Positions 9,270 to 19,439 of a stretch of 64,000 nt of DNA are shown here, piece by piece (position 1 is the first letter of the stretch; every line of letters begins with the position of its first letter). The notes beneath the pieces are model-generated. The model was not told the origin of the DNA, made no database searches, and worked only from the letters and a program-made list of their open reading frames with translations. Location: contig NZ_JAMGBF010000037.1 in assembly GCF_023516615.1 (NCBI RefSeq), positions 1 through 64,000 of the forward strand, written 5' to 3'. Source of the DNA: Streptomyces panaciradicis. GTDB taxonomy: Bacteria > Actinomycetota > Actinomycetes > Streptomycetales > Streptomycetaceae. The position numbers and the translations under genes were made by a program.

Positions 9270-10700
9270 ATGACCTCCGCTCAGGTCGACACAGGCTCGG
9301 AGCAGACCTCCGAAGAGGGGTACGAGCGCGGACTCGGCAGTCGCCAGGTCCAGATGATCGCGATCGGCGGCGCCATCGGCGTCGGCCTCTTCCTGGGAGC
9401 CGGGGCGAACATCGCCAAGGCCGGTCCCAGCCTCATCCTGATGTACGCCCTCGCCGGCGCCATCGTCTTCTTCATCATGCGGGCGCTCGGCGAACTGCTC
9501 CTGTACCGCCCGGTCTCGGGCTCCTTCGCGGAGTACTCCCGCGAGTTCCTCGGCCCGTTCTTCGGCTACTTCACCGGCTGGACGTACTGGCTGATGTGGG
9601 TCGTCACCGGCATGGCCGAGCTCACCGCCGCCGCGATCTACGTCAACTACTGGTTCCCGGCGGTCCCCCAGTGGGTGACGGCCCTGGTCTTCCTGGTGAT
9701 CCTCTTCGGGGTCAACCTGATCTCGGTGAAGGTCTTCGGCGAGCTCGAGTTCTGGTTCTCGATGGTCAAGGTCACCGCCCTGATCGGCATGATCGTGATC
9801 GGCCTCGGCGTGCTCACCCTCGGCTTCAGCAACGCCGGTGACACGGCCTCGGTCGCCAACCTCTGGCAGTTCGACGGCTTCTTCCCCAAGGGCATCGGCT
9901 CGTCCCTGATGACGCTCCAGGGCGTCATGTTCGCCTACCTCGCCGTCGAGCTCGTCGGTGTCACCGCGGGCGAGTCCGAGAACCCCGAGAAGACCCTGCC
10001 CAAGGCGATCAACACCCTGCCCTGGCGCATCGCGCTGTTCTACGTCGGCGCCCTCACCGTGATCCTGTGCGTGGTGAAGTGGACCGACTTCGCGGCCGGG
10101 GTGAGCCCCTTCGTGAAGGCTTTCGCGGTGATCGGCATCCCGGCCGGCGCCGGCATCGTCAACTTCGTCGTGCTGACCGCGGCCCTGTCCTCCTGCAACT
10201 CCGGCATGTACTCCACGGGCCGCATGCTGCGCACCCTCGCCGACAACGGTGAGGCCCCGGCGGTCTTCCGCAAGCTGTCCTCGACCAGGACGCCGGCCTT
10301 CGGCATCACGGTCTCGGTCCTGTTCATGGGCATCGGCGTCGTCCTGAACTACGTCGTCCCGGAGAAGGCCTTCGGCTACGTCACCTCGGTGGCCACCGCG
10401 GCCGGCATCTGGACCTGGCTGATGATCCTCGTCAGCCACGTCCGCTACCGCCGTCAAGTCGTCGCCGGCCGCCTGCCCGCCTCCGCCTTCCCGGCGCCGG
10501 GCGGCGCGGTGTGCAGCTGGATCGCCATCGTCTTCCTGCTCTTCGTCACCGGCCTCATCGCCTACGACGCCGACTCGCGGGTCTGCCTCTACGTGATGGC
10601 CGGCTGGGCCGCCGCCCTCGGCGTCGGCTGGGCCGTGCTGAAGGCCCGCAACCCGCAGATCGCGGAGCGGCGCGAGCCGGAGCTGGAGAAGGTCGGCTGA
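9270..10700 (+). CDS. Amino acid permease, APC superfamily (GABA/proline permease-like)
   Basis: A 476-aa, twelve-helix transporter of the AAT subfamily. The first helix carries the substrate-site motif IAIGGAIGVGLFLGAG. The conserved FEYSREFLGPFFGYFTGW-type loop and the GESENPEKTLPKAI motif after helix 6 identify the amino-acid transporter family. The GTAxYSTGRM-like segment (NSGMYSTGRMLRTLA) also fits. Substrate specificity cannot be read from sequence. It is preceded by a long, structured leader and followed by a strong hairpin, so it is probably monocistronic. Confidence 0.9.
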   Translation: MTSAQVDTGSEQTSEEGYERGLGSRQVQMIAIGGAIGVGLFLGAGANIAKAGPSLILMYALAGAIVFFIMRALGELLLYRPVSGSFAEYSREFLGPFFGYFTGWTYWLMWVVTGMAELTAAAIYVNYWFPAVPQWVTALVFLVILFGVNLISVKVFGELEFWFSMVKVTALIGMIVIGLGVLTLGFSNAGDTASVANLWQFDGFFPKGIGSSLMTLQGVMFAYLAVELVGVTAGESENPEKTLPKAINTLPWRIALFYVGALTVILCVVKWTDFAAGVSPFVKAFAVIGIPAGAGIVNFVVLTAALSSCNSGMYSTGRMLRTLADNGEAPAVFRKLSSTRTPAFGITVSVLFMGIGVVLNYVVPEKAFGYVTSVATAAGIWTWLMILVSHVRYRRQVVAGRLPASAFPAPGGAVCSWIAIVFLLFVTGLIAYDADSRVCLYVMAGWAAALGVGWAVLKARNPQIAERREPELEKVG

Positions 10701-10717
10701 CCTCCCGTTCAGCATGT

Positions 10718-10754
10718 GGGCCGCCCCGTACCACCCTTCGGTACGGGGCGGCCC
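10718..10754 (+). terminator. Terminator hairpin after the permease
   Basis: GGGCCGCCCCGTACC pairs perfectly with GGTACGGGGCGGCCC (15 bp, 7-nt loop). It lies 17 bp after the permease stop and just before mec. Confidence 0.85.
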
Positions 10755-10774
10755 CTCTGCTTATCCTTGCCGGC

Positions 10775-11197
10775 ATGCTGACTATCACCCAGGCCCTCGT
10801 CGACCAGATCGTCGCCCACGCGCGCAAGGACCACCCCGACGAGGCGTGCGGCGTCGTCGCCGGGCCGGCCGGATCGGACCGCCCCGAGCGCTTCATCCCC
10901 ATGCTCAACGCGGCCATGTCGCCGACCTTCTACGAGTTCGACTCCGGCGACCTGCTCAAGCTCTACCGCGAGATGGACGACCGCGACGAGGAGCCGGTGA
11001 TCATCTACCACTCCCACACGGCCACCGAGGCCCGCCCCTCCCGCACCGACATCTCCTACGCCAACGAGCCCGGCGCCCACTACGTCCTGGTCTCCACCGC
11101 CGACACCGACGGCCTCGGCGAGTTCCAGTTCCGCTCCTTCCGGATCGTGGACGGCGAGGTGACCGAGGAGGAGGTCACCGTCGTCGAGGCATACTGA
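10775..11197 (+). CDS. mec: Mec-type JAMM/Mov34 metalloprotease (M67)
   Basis: A 140-aa zinc peptidase. The JAMM motif is visible: Glu in DEEPVIIYHSH, then HSH-TATEARPS-RTD supplying the two His and the Asp ligand. In M. tuberculosis the orthologue cleaves cysteine from the CysO-cysteine adduct made by CysM; relatives also trim residues behind the Gly-Gly of sulfur carriers. The neighbours here are cysO and cysM in the same order, which supports this role. Between mec and cysO lies a short cysteine-containing leader peptide gene. Confidence 0.88.
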   Translation: MLTITQALVDQIVAHARKDHPDEACGVVAGPAGSDRPERFIPMLNAAMSPTFYEFDSGDLLKLYREMDDRDEEPVIIYHSHTATEARPSRTDISYANEPGAHYVLVSTADTDGLGEFQFRSFRIVDGEVTEEEVTVVEAY

Positions 11198-11329
11198 GCC
11201 CGTACCGAGGCCCCCTGCGCCCTGCCCGACCGGGGACACCGGCGTCCGTCTGAGCTGGGTGGTCTCAGCAGCCGGTCGGAATGGGTCCGGAGTGTGAGAT
11301 CACACTCCGGGTCGGGTACCGGGAATCGA

Positions 11330-11341
11330 TACGATGACCGC
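11330..11341 (+). promoter_or_regulatory. -10-like box for a leaderless cysteine leader peptide
   Basis: TACGAT at 11330-11335 sits six bases before the ATG at 11342, so transcription should start at or next to the start codon. No clear -35 was found. There is no ribosome site ahead of the ATG, consistent with leaderless translation. Confidence 0.5.
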
Positions 11342-11443
11342 ATGGTTTTCCACGACGTGAGCGAAAAGACGCCGGGCACCCTGCTCGTGGCGCGGCTGCA
11401 CGTCGACCTGTGCAGGCTGAACAGCGCCCTCTGTCCGAGCTGA
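11342..11443 (+). CDS. Putative cysteine-responsive leader peptide, 33 aa
   Basis: Frame MVFHDVSEKT...LLVARLHVDLCRLNSALCPS, stop TGA at 11441. The motif ARLHVDLCRxxSALC with two Cys codons near the end matches the actinobacterial 'putative leader peptide' family found upstream of sulfur and cysteine genes. By analogy with mycobacterial cysteine-rich upstream frames, ribosome stalling at Cys codons under cysteine shortage would relieve attenuation of the downstream operon, here cysO-cysM 113 bp further on. The GC-rich stretch 11444-11555 has self-complementary segments that could form the attenuator (for instance GCAGTACTGC at 11494-11503). Too short for ordinary ORF calling. Confidence 0.75.
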   Translation: MVFHDVSEKTPGTLLVARLHVDLCRLNSALCPS

Positions 11444-12790
<1,347 letters not shown>

Positions 12791-12797
12791 GCGCGCC

Positions 12798-13250
12798 TCA
12801 CGTCGCGAGGTGACGGACCTGGTCCCACAGGACCGGGTCCACCACACCGGCCCGGCGCCGGAACTCCCACACCGGCACCTCGCGCAGCTCGTCCGTCTCC
12901 AAAAAGCTCGCCCGGCCCTGGCGGTCGCCCACCGCGCCCGGGGGCAGCGCGATCACCCCGGGCCGTTCGTCGTGGTACTTGCTGGTGATCTTCGCGACCG
13001 TCGCCCGCTCCCCGTGCACCACCAGTACCAGGCAGGGCCGGTCCTTCTTGCCGGGCCCGTCCTCGAAGGGGACGTTGGCCCACCAGATCTCGGCGGGCCT
13101 GGGCCGCTGCCGGCCCCGCTCGCCCGGCCGCCCCGGCGGCCGGGTCCGCCGCCCCTCTGGGCGCCTGCCGCGCCCCCAGCCGTCGACGAGCGTGGCGACC
13201 AGCGCCAGCAGTACCACCGCCGCGAGCGCCAGCCACCAGGACGTGTCCAT
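12798..13250 (-). CDS. Membrane-anchored PemK/MazF-like protein
   Basis: A 150-aa protein. Residues 5-23 (WWLALAAVVLLALVATLVD) form a transmembrane helix. A basic Arg/Pro/Gly linker (to about residue 52) follows, then a PemK/MazF-like barrel starting AEIWWANVPFEDGPGKKDRPCLVLVV. The classical MazF core motif P...KxRP is retained. No antitoxin gene adjoins: neighbours are cysM and an MBL-fold gene. The anchor and missing partner suggest it may not be a conventional toxin; the family is widespread in Streptomyces with no demonstrated function known to me. Confidence 0.75.
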   Translation of the reverse strand: MDTSWWLALAAVVLLALVATLVDGWGRGRRPEGRRTRPPGRPGERGRQRPRPAEIWWANVPFEDGPGKKDRPCLVLVVHGERATVAKITSKYHDERPGVIALPPGAVGDRQGRASFLETDELREVPVWEFRRRAGVVDPVLWDQVRHLAT

Positions 13251-13481
13251 GCGGACGACGGTACCGGGGCGCGCGGCTCGGCGCGCGCCCTCTCCGGTGT
13301 CTCACGCGCCCCACTTCCAGCCGAACCGGTGACACCACAGGTGAGTTCGCCCACAACAGCCCTTGGCGGAGGAGCGACGAGGGGTTTTGCGCCTTACGCT
13401 CGACGGACCGCACGACCCCCGACGCCCCGTCCCCGATCTTCTGGATTCTCTGGATTTCCAGCCAGCGGAGGTTTCTGTTTC

Positions 13482-14234
13482 ATGAAGCTCACCGTCGTCG
13501 GCTGCTCGGGGTCGTTCCCGTCCGCGGAATCGGCCTGCTCGAGCTACCTCGTCGAGGCCGACGGCTTCCGGCTGCTCCTCGACATGGGCAACGGCGCCCT
13601 CGGCGAGCTGCAGCGCCACTGCGGTCTCTACGACCTCGACGCGATCTTCCTCAGCCATCTGCACGCCGACCACTGCATCGACATGTGCGCGTACTTCGTC
13701 GCGCGCTACTACCGCCACGACGGCGGCCGCTGCGACCCGATCCCCGTCTACGGCCCCGAAGGCACCGAACACCGCCTGACCACCGCCTACGCGGACACCC
13801 CCACCGCCTCCTCCATGAGCGAGGTCTTCGACTTCCACACCGTCAAGCCCTCCACGTTCGAGATCGGCCCGTTCACGGTGCACACGGAACGCGTGGCCCA
13901 TCCGGTGGAGGCGTACGGCATCCGGATCGAGCACGGCGGCAAGTCCCTGACGTACTCCGGCGACACGGGCGTGACCTCCGTGCTGGACGAACTCGCCCGC
14001 GACACCGACCTGTTCCTGTGCGAGGCGGCCTTCACGCACGGCAAGGAGAACATCCCCGACCTGCACCTCAACGGCCGCGAGGCAGGGGAGTCGGCGGCCC
14101 GGGCGGGCGCCCGGCGCCTGCTGCTGACCCACATCCCGCCGTGGACCGACCCGCAGATCAACCTGGCCGACGCGCGTGCCGCGTACGCGGGACCGGTGGA
14201 GCTGGCGACGCCGAGGATGTCGTACGACATCTGA
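13482..14234 (+). CDS. MBL-fold metal-dependent hydrolase (RNase Z-like)
   Basis: A 250-aa cytoplasmic protein starting MKLTVVGCSGSFPS. The zinc motif HLHADHCID is present, with further ligands in RVAHPVEAYGIRI, YSGDTG and LLTHIPPWTD, an arrangement typical of the RNase Z/phosphodiesterase-like branch. Actinobacterial homologues are often annotated as cyclic nucleotide-degrading or RNase Z-like proteins; the exact substrate cannot be decided. GGAGG lies upstream at 13467. It is divergent from the MazF-like gene and followed by a bidirectional terminator. Confidence 0.85.
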   Translation: MKLTVVGCSGSFPSAESACSSYLVEADGFRLLLDMGNGALGELQRHCGLYDLDAIFLSHLHADHCIDMCAYFVARYYRHDGGRCDPIPVYGPEGTEHRLTTAYADTPTASSMSEVFDFHTVKPSTFEIGPFTVHTERVAHPVEAYGIRIEHGGKSLTYSGDTGVTSVLDELARDTDLFLCEAAFTHGKENIPDLHLNGREAGESAARAGARRLLLTHIPPWTDPQINLADARAAYAGPVELATPRMSYDI

Positions 14235-14249
14235 CGCCCACGACATGAC

Positions 14250-14286
14250 GAAGGCCCCCGGAGCCGTGGAGCTCCGGGGGCCTTCG
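14250..14286. terminator. Bidirectional terminator between the MBL gene and nagE2
   Basis: CGAAGGCCCCCGGAG pairs with CTCCGGGGGCCTTCG around a short loop. The hairpin sits between two convergent genes and can serve both. Confidence 0.85.
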
Positions 14287-14300
14287 TGCCGGGGTGGGGC

Positions 14301-15551
14301 CTACGCCTTGGTGAGGTCCTCGACCTCCTCCTCGGGCTCCCGGCCCGGGGTGGGCAGGTTGAACTTCGAGATGGCGAAGCGGAAGACGACGTAGTAGATC
14401 GCGCCGAAGACGAGGCCGATCGGGATGATCAGCCACGGCTTGGTGGCCAGGCTCCAGTTGAGCCCGTAGTCGATGGCGCCCGCCGAGAAGGTGAAGCCCG
14501 CGTGCACGCCCAGCGCCCAGGTGACGGCCATCGACAGGGCGGTGAGCACCGCGTGGATGCCGTAGAGCACCGGGGCGATGAACATGAACGAGAACTCGAT
14601 CGGCTCGGTCACACCGGTCATGAAGGAGGTCAGCGCGAGCGAGATCATCATGCCCATCACGGCCTTGCGGCGCTCGGGGCGGGCGGAGTGCGCGATGGCG
14701 ATCGCGGCGGCCGGCAGACCGAACATCATGATCGGGAAGAAGCCGGACATGAACTGACCGGCGGTCGGGTCACCGGCGAAGAAGCGGGTCAGGTCGCCGT
14801 GGACGACGGTGCCGGCGGCGTTCTTGAAGTCACCGATCTGGAACCAGGCCACGGAGTTGACGAACTGGTGCATGCCGATCGGGATGAGCCCGCGGTTGAT
14901 CAGACCGAACAGACCGGCGCCGAAGGCCCCGAGGCCGGTGATCTGCTCGCCCACGTTGGAGATGCCCTCACCGATGGGCTTCCAGACCAGACCGAAGAAG
15001 ACGCCCATGACCAGACCGACGAAGGCCATGATGATCGGCACCAGGCGGCGGCCGTTGAAGAAGCCGAGCCAGTCCACCAGCTTGGTGCGGTGGAAGCGCT
15101 GCCAGAGCACCGCGGACAGCAGGCCCATGATGATGCCGCCGAGCACACCGGGGTTGTTGTAGGTCGCGGCTATGTCCGCGCCCTTGAGGACCTTCGCCTC
15201 GGTGACCGGGAACGCCTTCAGGACGTTGCTGTAGACCAGGAAGCCGACGAGCGCCGCGAGGGCCGTCGAGCCGTCGGACTTCTTCGCGAAGCCGATCGCC
15301 ACACCGATGCAGAAGAGCAGCGGCAGGTTGTCGAAGATCGCGCCACCCGCCGTGGCGAAGACCGCCGTGACCTTGTCGGGCAGGTGCAGCTTGTCGTGGA
15401 TGTCCTGCTGGCCGAAGCGCAGCAGGATGCCCGCGGCCGGCAGTACGGCGATCGGGAGCTGCAGACTGCGACCGATCTTCTGCAGGCCCTGGAACAGGCC
15501 TGATCCCCACTTCTTCGTGGGGGCCGCCGTGGGCGCGGTGGCGGTGCTCAT
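14301..15551 (-). CDS. nagE2: PTS transporter EIIC, N-acetylglucosamine type (NagE2-like)
   Basis: A 416-aa integral membrane permease. The signature FQGLQKIGRSLQLPIAVLPAAGILLRFG, the NNPGVLGGIIMGL loop and the MTGVTEPIEFSFMF segment are typical of glucose/GlcNAc-family EIIC. It has no fused EIIB or EIIA; the EIIB is the separate gene at 17086. In S. coelicolor the orthologue is the GlcNAc importer repressed by DasR. Two overlapping dre-like boxes lie 20-50 bp upstream of the ATG. It is a close paralogue of the next EIIC gene. Confidence 0.9.
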   Translation of the reverse strand: MSTATAPTAAPTKKWGSGLFQGLQKIGRSLQLPIAVLPAAGILLRFGQQDIHDKLHLPDKVTAVFATAGGAIFDNLPLLFCIGVAIGFAKKSDGSTALAALVGFLVYSNVLKAFPVTEAKVLKGADIAATYNNPGVLGGIIMGLLSAVLWQRFHRTKLVDWLGFFNGRRLVPIIMAFVGLVMGVFFGLVWKPIGEGISNVGEQITGLGAFGAGLFGLINRGLIPIGMHQFVNSVAWFQIGDFKNAAGTVVHGDLTRFFAGDPTAGQFMSGFFPIMMFGLPAAAIAIAHSARPERRKAVMGMMISLALTSFMTGVTEPIEFSFMFIAPVLYGIHAVLTALSMAVTWALGVHAGFTFSAGAIDYGLNWSLATKPWLIIPIGLVFGAIYYVVFRFAISKFNLPTPGREPEEEVEDLTKA

Positions 15552-15570
15552 AGACTTCCTCCATCGGGTG

Positions 15571-15600
15571 GTGGTCTACACCACTCAGTGGTGTAGACCT
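15571..15600 (-). promoter_or_regulatory. Two abutting DasR-type dre operators upstream of nagE2
   Basis: GTGGTCTACACCACT (15571-15585) and AGTGGTGTAGACCT (15587-15600) each match the dre consensus ACTGGTCTAGACCAGT, and the two together form a larger palindrome. DasR is the GntR-family GlcNAc-responsive repressor of streptomycetes. The position just before the start codon fits repression of nagE2. Confidence 0.85.
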
Positions 15601-15664
15601 GTTGTAGCACGATGAAGGTGGCATAAGGAACCCGCGATTCCCGTGACTGTGGTACTACGTTCGG

Positions 15665-16957
15665 CTACGCCCTGGTGACGTCCTCGTGGTCCTCCTCCGG
15701 CTCCCTGCCGGGGGTCCTGAGATCGAATCTCGTGATCGCGAAACGGAAGATCGCGTAGTAGACCGCGGCGAAGCCGAGCCCGATCGGGACGATCGCCCAA
15801 GGCCTCGTCGCCAGGTTCCAGTTGATGATGTAGTCGATCAGCCCGGCCGAGAAACTGAACCCGTCGTGCACCCCGAGCCCCCACGTCACCGCCATCGACA
15901 CACCCGTCAACAGCGCGTGGATCGCGTACAGCCCCGGCGCGATGAACAGGAACGAGTACTCGATCGGCTCGGTGATGCCCGTGACGAACGACGTCAGCGC
16001 GACCGACAGCATCAGGCCGCCGATCTCCTTGCGGCGCTCCGGCCGGGCGCAGTGCGTGATCGCCAGGGCCGCGGCCGGCAGCGCGAACATCATGATCGGG
16101 AAGAAGCCCGACGTGAACTGGCCCGCGTGCGGGTCGCCGGCCAGGAACATGTTGATGTCACCGTGCACCACCGTGCCGTCCGGCTTGGTGTAACTGCCGA
16201 ACTGGAACCAGATGGGCACGTTCAGGAACTGGTGCAGACCCACCACCAGCAGCGCCCGGTTGGCCACACCGAACACGCCCGCACCCCACGAACCCAGACC
16301 CTTCAGCCAGTTGGAGAAACTCTCCAGACCGTCGCCGATCGGCGGCCACACCCACAGGGACAGCGCCGCGAACGCGATCGCCACGAACGCCATGATGATC
16401 GGCACCAGCCGGCGGCCGTTGAAGAAGCCGAGCCAGTCCACCAGCTTCGTGCGGTGGTAGCGCTGCCAGAAGAACGCCGCCAGCAGCCCCAGCACGATGC
16501 CGCCGAACACCCCCGGGTTCTGGTACGTGAACCCCGCCACCGACTGGTCGGCCGTCGCCTGGCAGCCGATACCGGGCAGCGCCTTCGAACCAGGCGGGCA
16601 GTCCCTCGGGAACTGCAGCAGCACGTTGTGGTAGACGAGGAACCCGGCGACCGCCGCCAGCGCCGTCGAACCGTCCGCCTTCTTCGCCATGCCGATCGCC
16701 ACGCCGACGCAGAACAGCAGCGGCAGCCCCAGCGAACCGTCGAGCAGCGCCCCGCCCGCGCCCGCCATCACCTTCGAGACGTTGTCCCACCCCAGCCCGT
16801 CCGCCCCGAACACGTCCGGCTGGCCGAGGCGGTTGAGGATGCCCGCGGCCGGCAGCACCGCGATCGGCAGCTGCAGACTCCGACCCATCTTCTGCAACCC
16901 CTGAAACGCCCTGTTCCAGCGGGCGCGGCCCGGGCTCACCTCGGCGTTCGTGGTCAT
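15665..16957 (-). CDS. nagE1: PTS transporter EIIC, GlcNAc/maltose-glucose type (NagE1-like)
   Basis: A 430-aa membrane permease, paralogous to the preceding gene. The N-terminus AFQGLQKMGRSLQLPIAVLP, the GRRLVPIIMAFV segment and the FVTGITEPIEYSFLFIAP segment are almost shared. It differs by an insertion near residues 120-150 with DCPPGSKALPGIGCQ, absent from the paralogue. The start at 16957 (MTTNAEVSPG) has AGGCGG upstream; longer starts overlap the operator. It is likely served by the separate EIIB NagF, which reads divergently from the same dre-containing region. Confidence 0.88.
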   Translation of the reverse strand: MTTNAEVSPGRARWNRAFQGLQKMGRSLQLPIAVLPAAGILNRLGQPDVFGADGLGWDNVSKVMAGAGGALLDGSLGLPLLFCVGVAIGMAKKADGSTALAAVAGFLVYHNVLLQFPRDCPPGSKALPGIGCQATADQSVAGFTYQNPGVFGGIVLGLLAAFFWQRYHRTKLVDWLGFFNGRRLVPIIMAFVAIAFAALSLWVWPPIGDGLESFSNWLKGLGSWGAGVFGVANRALLVVGLHQFLNVPIWFQFGSYTKPDGTVVHGDINMFLAGDPHAGQFTSGFFPIMMFALPAAALAITHCARPERRKEIGGLMLSVALTSFVTGITEPIEYSFLFIAPGLYAIHALLTGVSMAVTWGLGVHDGFSFSAGLIDYIINWNLATRPWAIVPIGLGFAAVYYAIFRFAITRFDLRTPGREPEEDHEDVTRA

Positions 16958-16978
16958 CGGTTGGCGACCGCCTGTCGT

Positions 16979-16993
16979 GTGGTGTAGACCAGT
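16979..16993. promoter_or_regulatory. DasR-type dre operator between nagE1 and nagF
   Basis: GTGGTGTAGACCAGT; its complement ACTGGTCTACACCAC matches the dre consensus at nearly all positions. It lies 22 bp upstream of nagE1 and 93 bp upstream of nagF, so one repressor could control both. Confidence 0.8.
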
Positions 16994-17085
16994 CGTGGAC
17001 GAGTGGGTTTGCTGTGACGTCATCCTTCGGTACACACGGCACAATCGCTCGCGAAGTTGGGCCAACTGTGCGTGAGGAGACCGAA

Positions 17086-17319
17086 ATGGCCAGCAAGGCA
17101 GAGAAGATCGTCGCCGGGCTCGGCGGCATCGACAACATCGAAGAGGTCGAGGGCTGCATCACCCGCCTGCGCACCGAGGTCGTCGACGCGGCCAAGGTCG
17201 ACGACGCCGCCCTCAAGGCCGCCGGCGCGCACGGGGTCGTGAAGATGGGCACCGCCATCCAGGTCGTCATCGGCACCGACGCCGACCCGATCGCCGCGGA
17301 GATCGAAGACATGATGTGA
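17086..17319 (+). CDS. nagF: PTS EIIB component, GlcNAc system (NagF-like)
   Basis: A 77-aa stand-alone EIIB. The phosphorylated cysteine is in [14 protein letters not shown]. It passes phosphate from the shared EIIA (Crr) to sugar entering through the EIIC proteins. The usual fused EIIB domain has split into its own gene, as in S. coelicolor. A GAGGAG site precedes the ATG. It is divergent from nagE1 across a dre operator and followed by a terminator. Confidence 0.93.
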   Translation: MASKAEKIVAGLGGIDNIEEVEGCITRLRTEVVDAAKVDDAALKAAGAHGVVKMGTAIQVVIGTDADPIAAEIEDMM

Positions 17320-17349
17320 ACCGCCGGCCGCCCGCCGGCCGGTTCGCCC

Positions 17350-17383
17350 CGAAGGCCCCCGTCCCGACCGACGGGGGCCTTCG
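17350..17383 (+). terminator. Terminator after nagF
   Basis: CGAAGGCCCCCGTC pairs perfectly with GACGGGGGCCTTCG (14 bp, 6-nt loop), between nagF and rph. Confidence 0.85.
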
Positions 17384-17429
17384 CCGTACCGCGGGTTCCG
17401 CTTCCGCTCCTGCGGCTAGGCTCAGCGGC

Positions 17430-18167
<738 letters not shown>

Positions 18168-18168
18168 A

Positions 18169-18226
18169 GGGGACGCCAAGGAAAGGGCGCCGGAGAAGCA
18201 ACCCCCGGCGCCCGCCCCGGCGTCCC
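18169..18226 (+). terminator. Nested hairpin after rph
   Basis: Outer arms GGGACGCC and GGCGTCCC enclose an inner stem of GGGCGCCGG and CCGGCGCCC. It directly follows the rph stop codon. Confidence 0.65.
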
Positions 18227-18311
18227 AGTGAATGCGGGCGCACGGCTCACCGCCGTGCGCCCGACCAGTGCGGGGCCACCGGGGCCCGACGCAGAGGGAG
18301 GGACCACAGTC

Positions 18312-18746
18312 ATGGCCGTCAGCCGAGGCCGCCGCAGTCTTCGACGTGACCGGGGTGCCCGCAGCCGTGGCATCGCCACCGCCCTCGCGGCCGTGGCGGC
18401 CCTCGCCCTCACGGCCGGCCTCACCACCGGCTGCGACGCCGTCGACAAGGCCCTGGACTGCGTCCAGACCGCCGACACCATCGCCGACAGCGTCACCGAC
18501 CTCCAGCAGGCCGTGGAGAACGCCTCCAACGACCCCACCCAGCTCGACGAATCCCTCGCCTCCATCGACAAGAACCTCGACAAGATCGGCGACAAGACCG
18601 ACAACGCCGACGTCAACAAGGCGGTCGACGACCTCGGCAAGGCCGTCGACAACGTCCGCACCGCCATCAGGAACGGCGACAACACCCCCGACGTCAGCCC
18701 GGTCACCGACGCGGCCGGCGAACTGACCAAGGTCTGCACCACCTGA
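18312..18746 (+). CDS. Putative lipoprotein, unknown function
   Basis: A 144-aa precursor. The basic N-terminus (SRGRRSLRRDRGARSRG) and hydrophobic stretch ATALAAVAALALTAGL are followed by TTGC, a lipobox with the acylated Cys expected near residue 40. The mature part is a charged helical domain with regular Asp/Lys spacing and two further Cys, one near the C-terminus. GAGGGAGG precedes the ATG at 18312. It sits between rph and rdgB, as in other streptomycetes; function unknown. Confidence 0.75.
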   Translation: MAVSRGRRSLRRDRGARSRGIATALAAVAALALTAGLTTGCDAVDKALDCVQTADTIADSVTDLQQAVENASNDPTQLDESLASIDKNLDKIGDKTDNADVNKAVDDLGKAVDNVRTAIRNGDNTPDVSPVTDAAGELTKVCTT

Positions 18747-18780
18747 CGGAGCCGACGGACCGCCCGCGATACTGGTCGCC

Positions 18781-19383
18781 ATGACCCGCCTGATCCTCGC
18801 CACCCGCAACGCCGGGAAGATCACCGAACTCCGGGCGATCCTCGCCGACGCCGGCCTGCCCCACGACCTCGTCGGCGCGGACGCCTACCCCGACATCCCC
18901 GACGTCAAGGAGACCGGCGTCACCTTCGCCGAGAACGCCCTGCTCAAGGCCCACGCCCTCGCCCAGGCCACCGGCCTGCCCGCCGTCGCCGACGACTCGG
19001 GCCTGTGCGTGGACGTCCTCGGCGGCGCGCCCGGCATCTTCTCCGCCCGCTGGGCCGGCAAGCACGGCGACGACAAGGCCAACCTGGACCTCCTCCTCGC
19101 CCAGCTGTCCGACATCGACGAGGCCCACCGGGCCGCCCACTTCGCCTGCGCCGCGGCCCTCGCCCTGCCGGACGGCCGGGAGCGCGTGGTCGAAGGCCGC
19201 CTCCCCGGCACCCTCCGCCACGCCCCCACCGGCACCAACGGCTTCGGCTACGACCCGATCCTCCAGCCGAACGGCGAAACCCGCACCTGCGCGGAACTCA
19301 CCCCGGAGGAGAAGAACGCGATCAGCCACCGAGGAAAGGCGTTCCGCGCCCTGGTACCGGTGGTCCGGGAGCTGCTGAGCTGA
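18781..19383 (+). CDS. rdgB: XTP/dITP diphosphatase (Ham1/RdgB)
   Basis: A 200-aa house-cleaning pyrophosphatase removing non-canonical purine nucleoside triphosphates. Diagnostic motifs are TRNAGKITEL near the N-terminus, the metal-binding ADDSGLCVDVLGGAPG, the SARWAGKHGDD loop and FGYDPI...ISHRGKAF. Length is normal. It is 34 bp downstream of the lipoprotein gene and ends just before a hairpin and tRNA-Leu. Confidence 0.95.
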   Translation: MTRLILATRNAGKITELRAILADAGLPHDLVGADAYPDIPDVKETGVTFAENALLKAHALAQATGLPAVADDSGLCVDVLGGAPGIFSARWAGKHGDDKANLDLLLAQLSDIDEAHRAAHFACAAALALPDGRERVVEGRLPGTLRHAPTGTNGFGYDPILQPNGETRTCAELTPEEKNAISHRGKAFRALVPVVRELLS

Positions 19384-19397
19384 GAGCACGTACGACG

Positions 19398-19433
19398 ACG
19401 GCCTGCGCATCGTGCCCCGGATGCACAGGCCGT
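19398..19433. terminator. Hairpin between rdgB and tRNA-Leu
   Basis: ACGGCCTGCGCATC pairs with GATGCACAGGCCGT (one G-T wobble). It can end both the rdgB transcript and the convergent tRNA transcript. Confidence 0.75.
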
Positions 19434-19439
19434 TCTCGG

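Noticed and set aside
15665..17065. Longer start for nagE1 at 17065
   Set aside because: The added 36 residues cover the dre operator and nagF promoter; MTTNAEVS at 16957 has a ribosome site.
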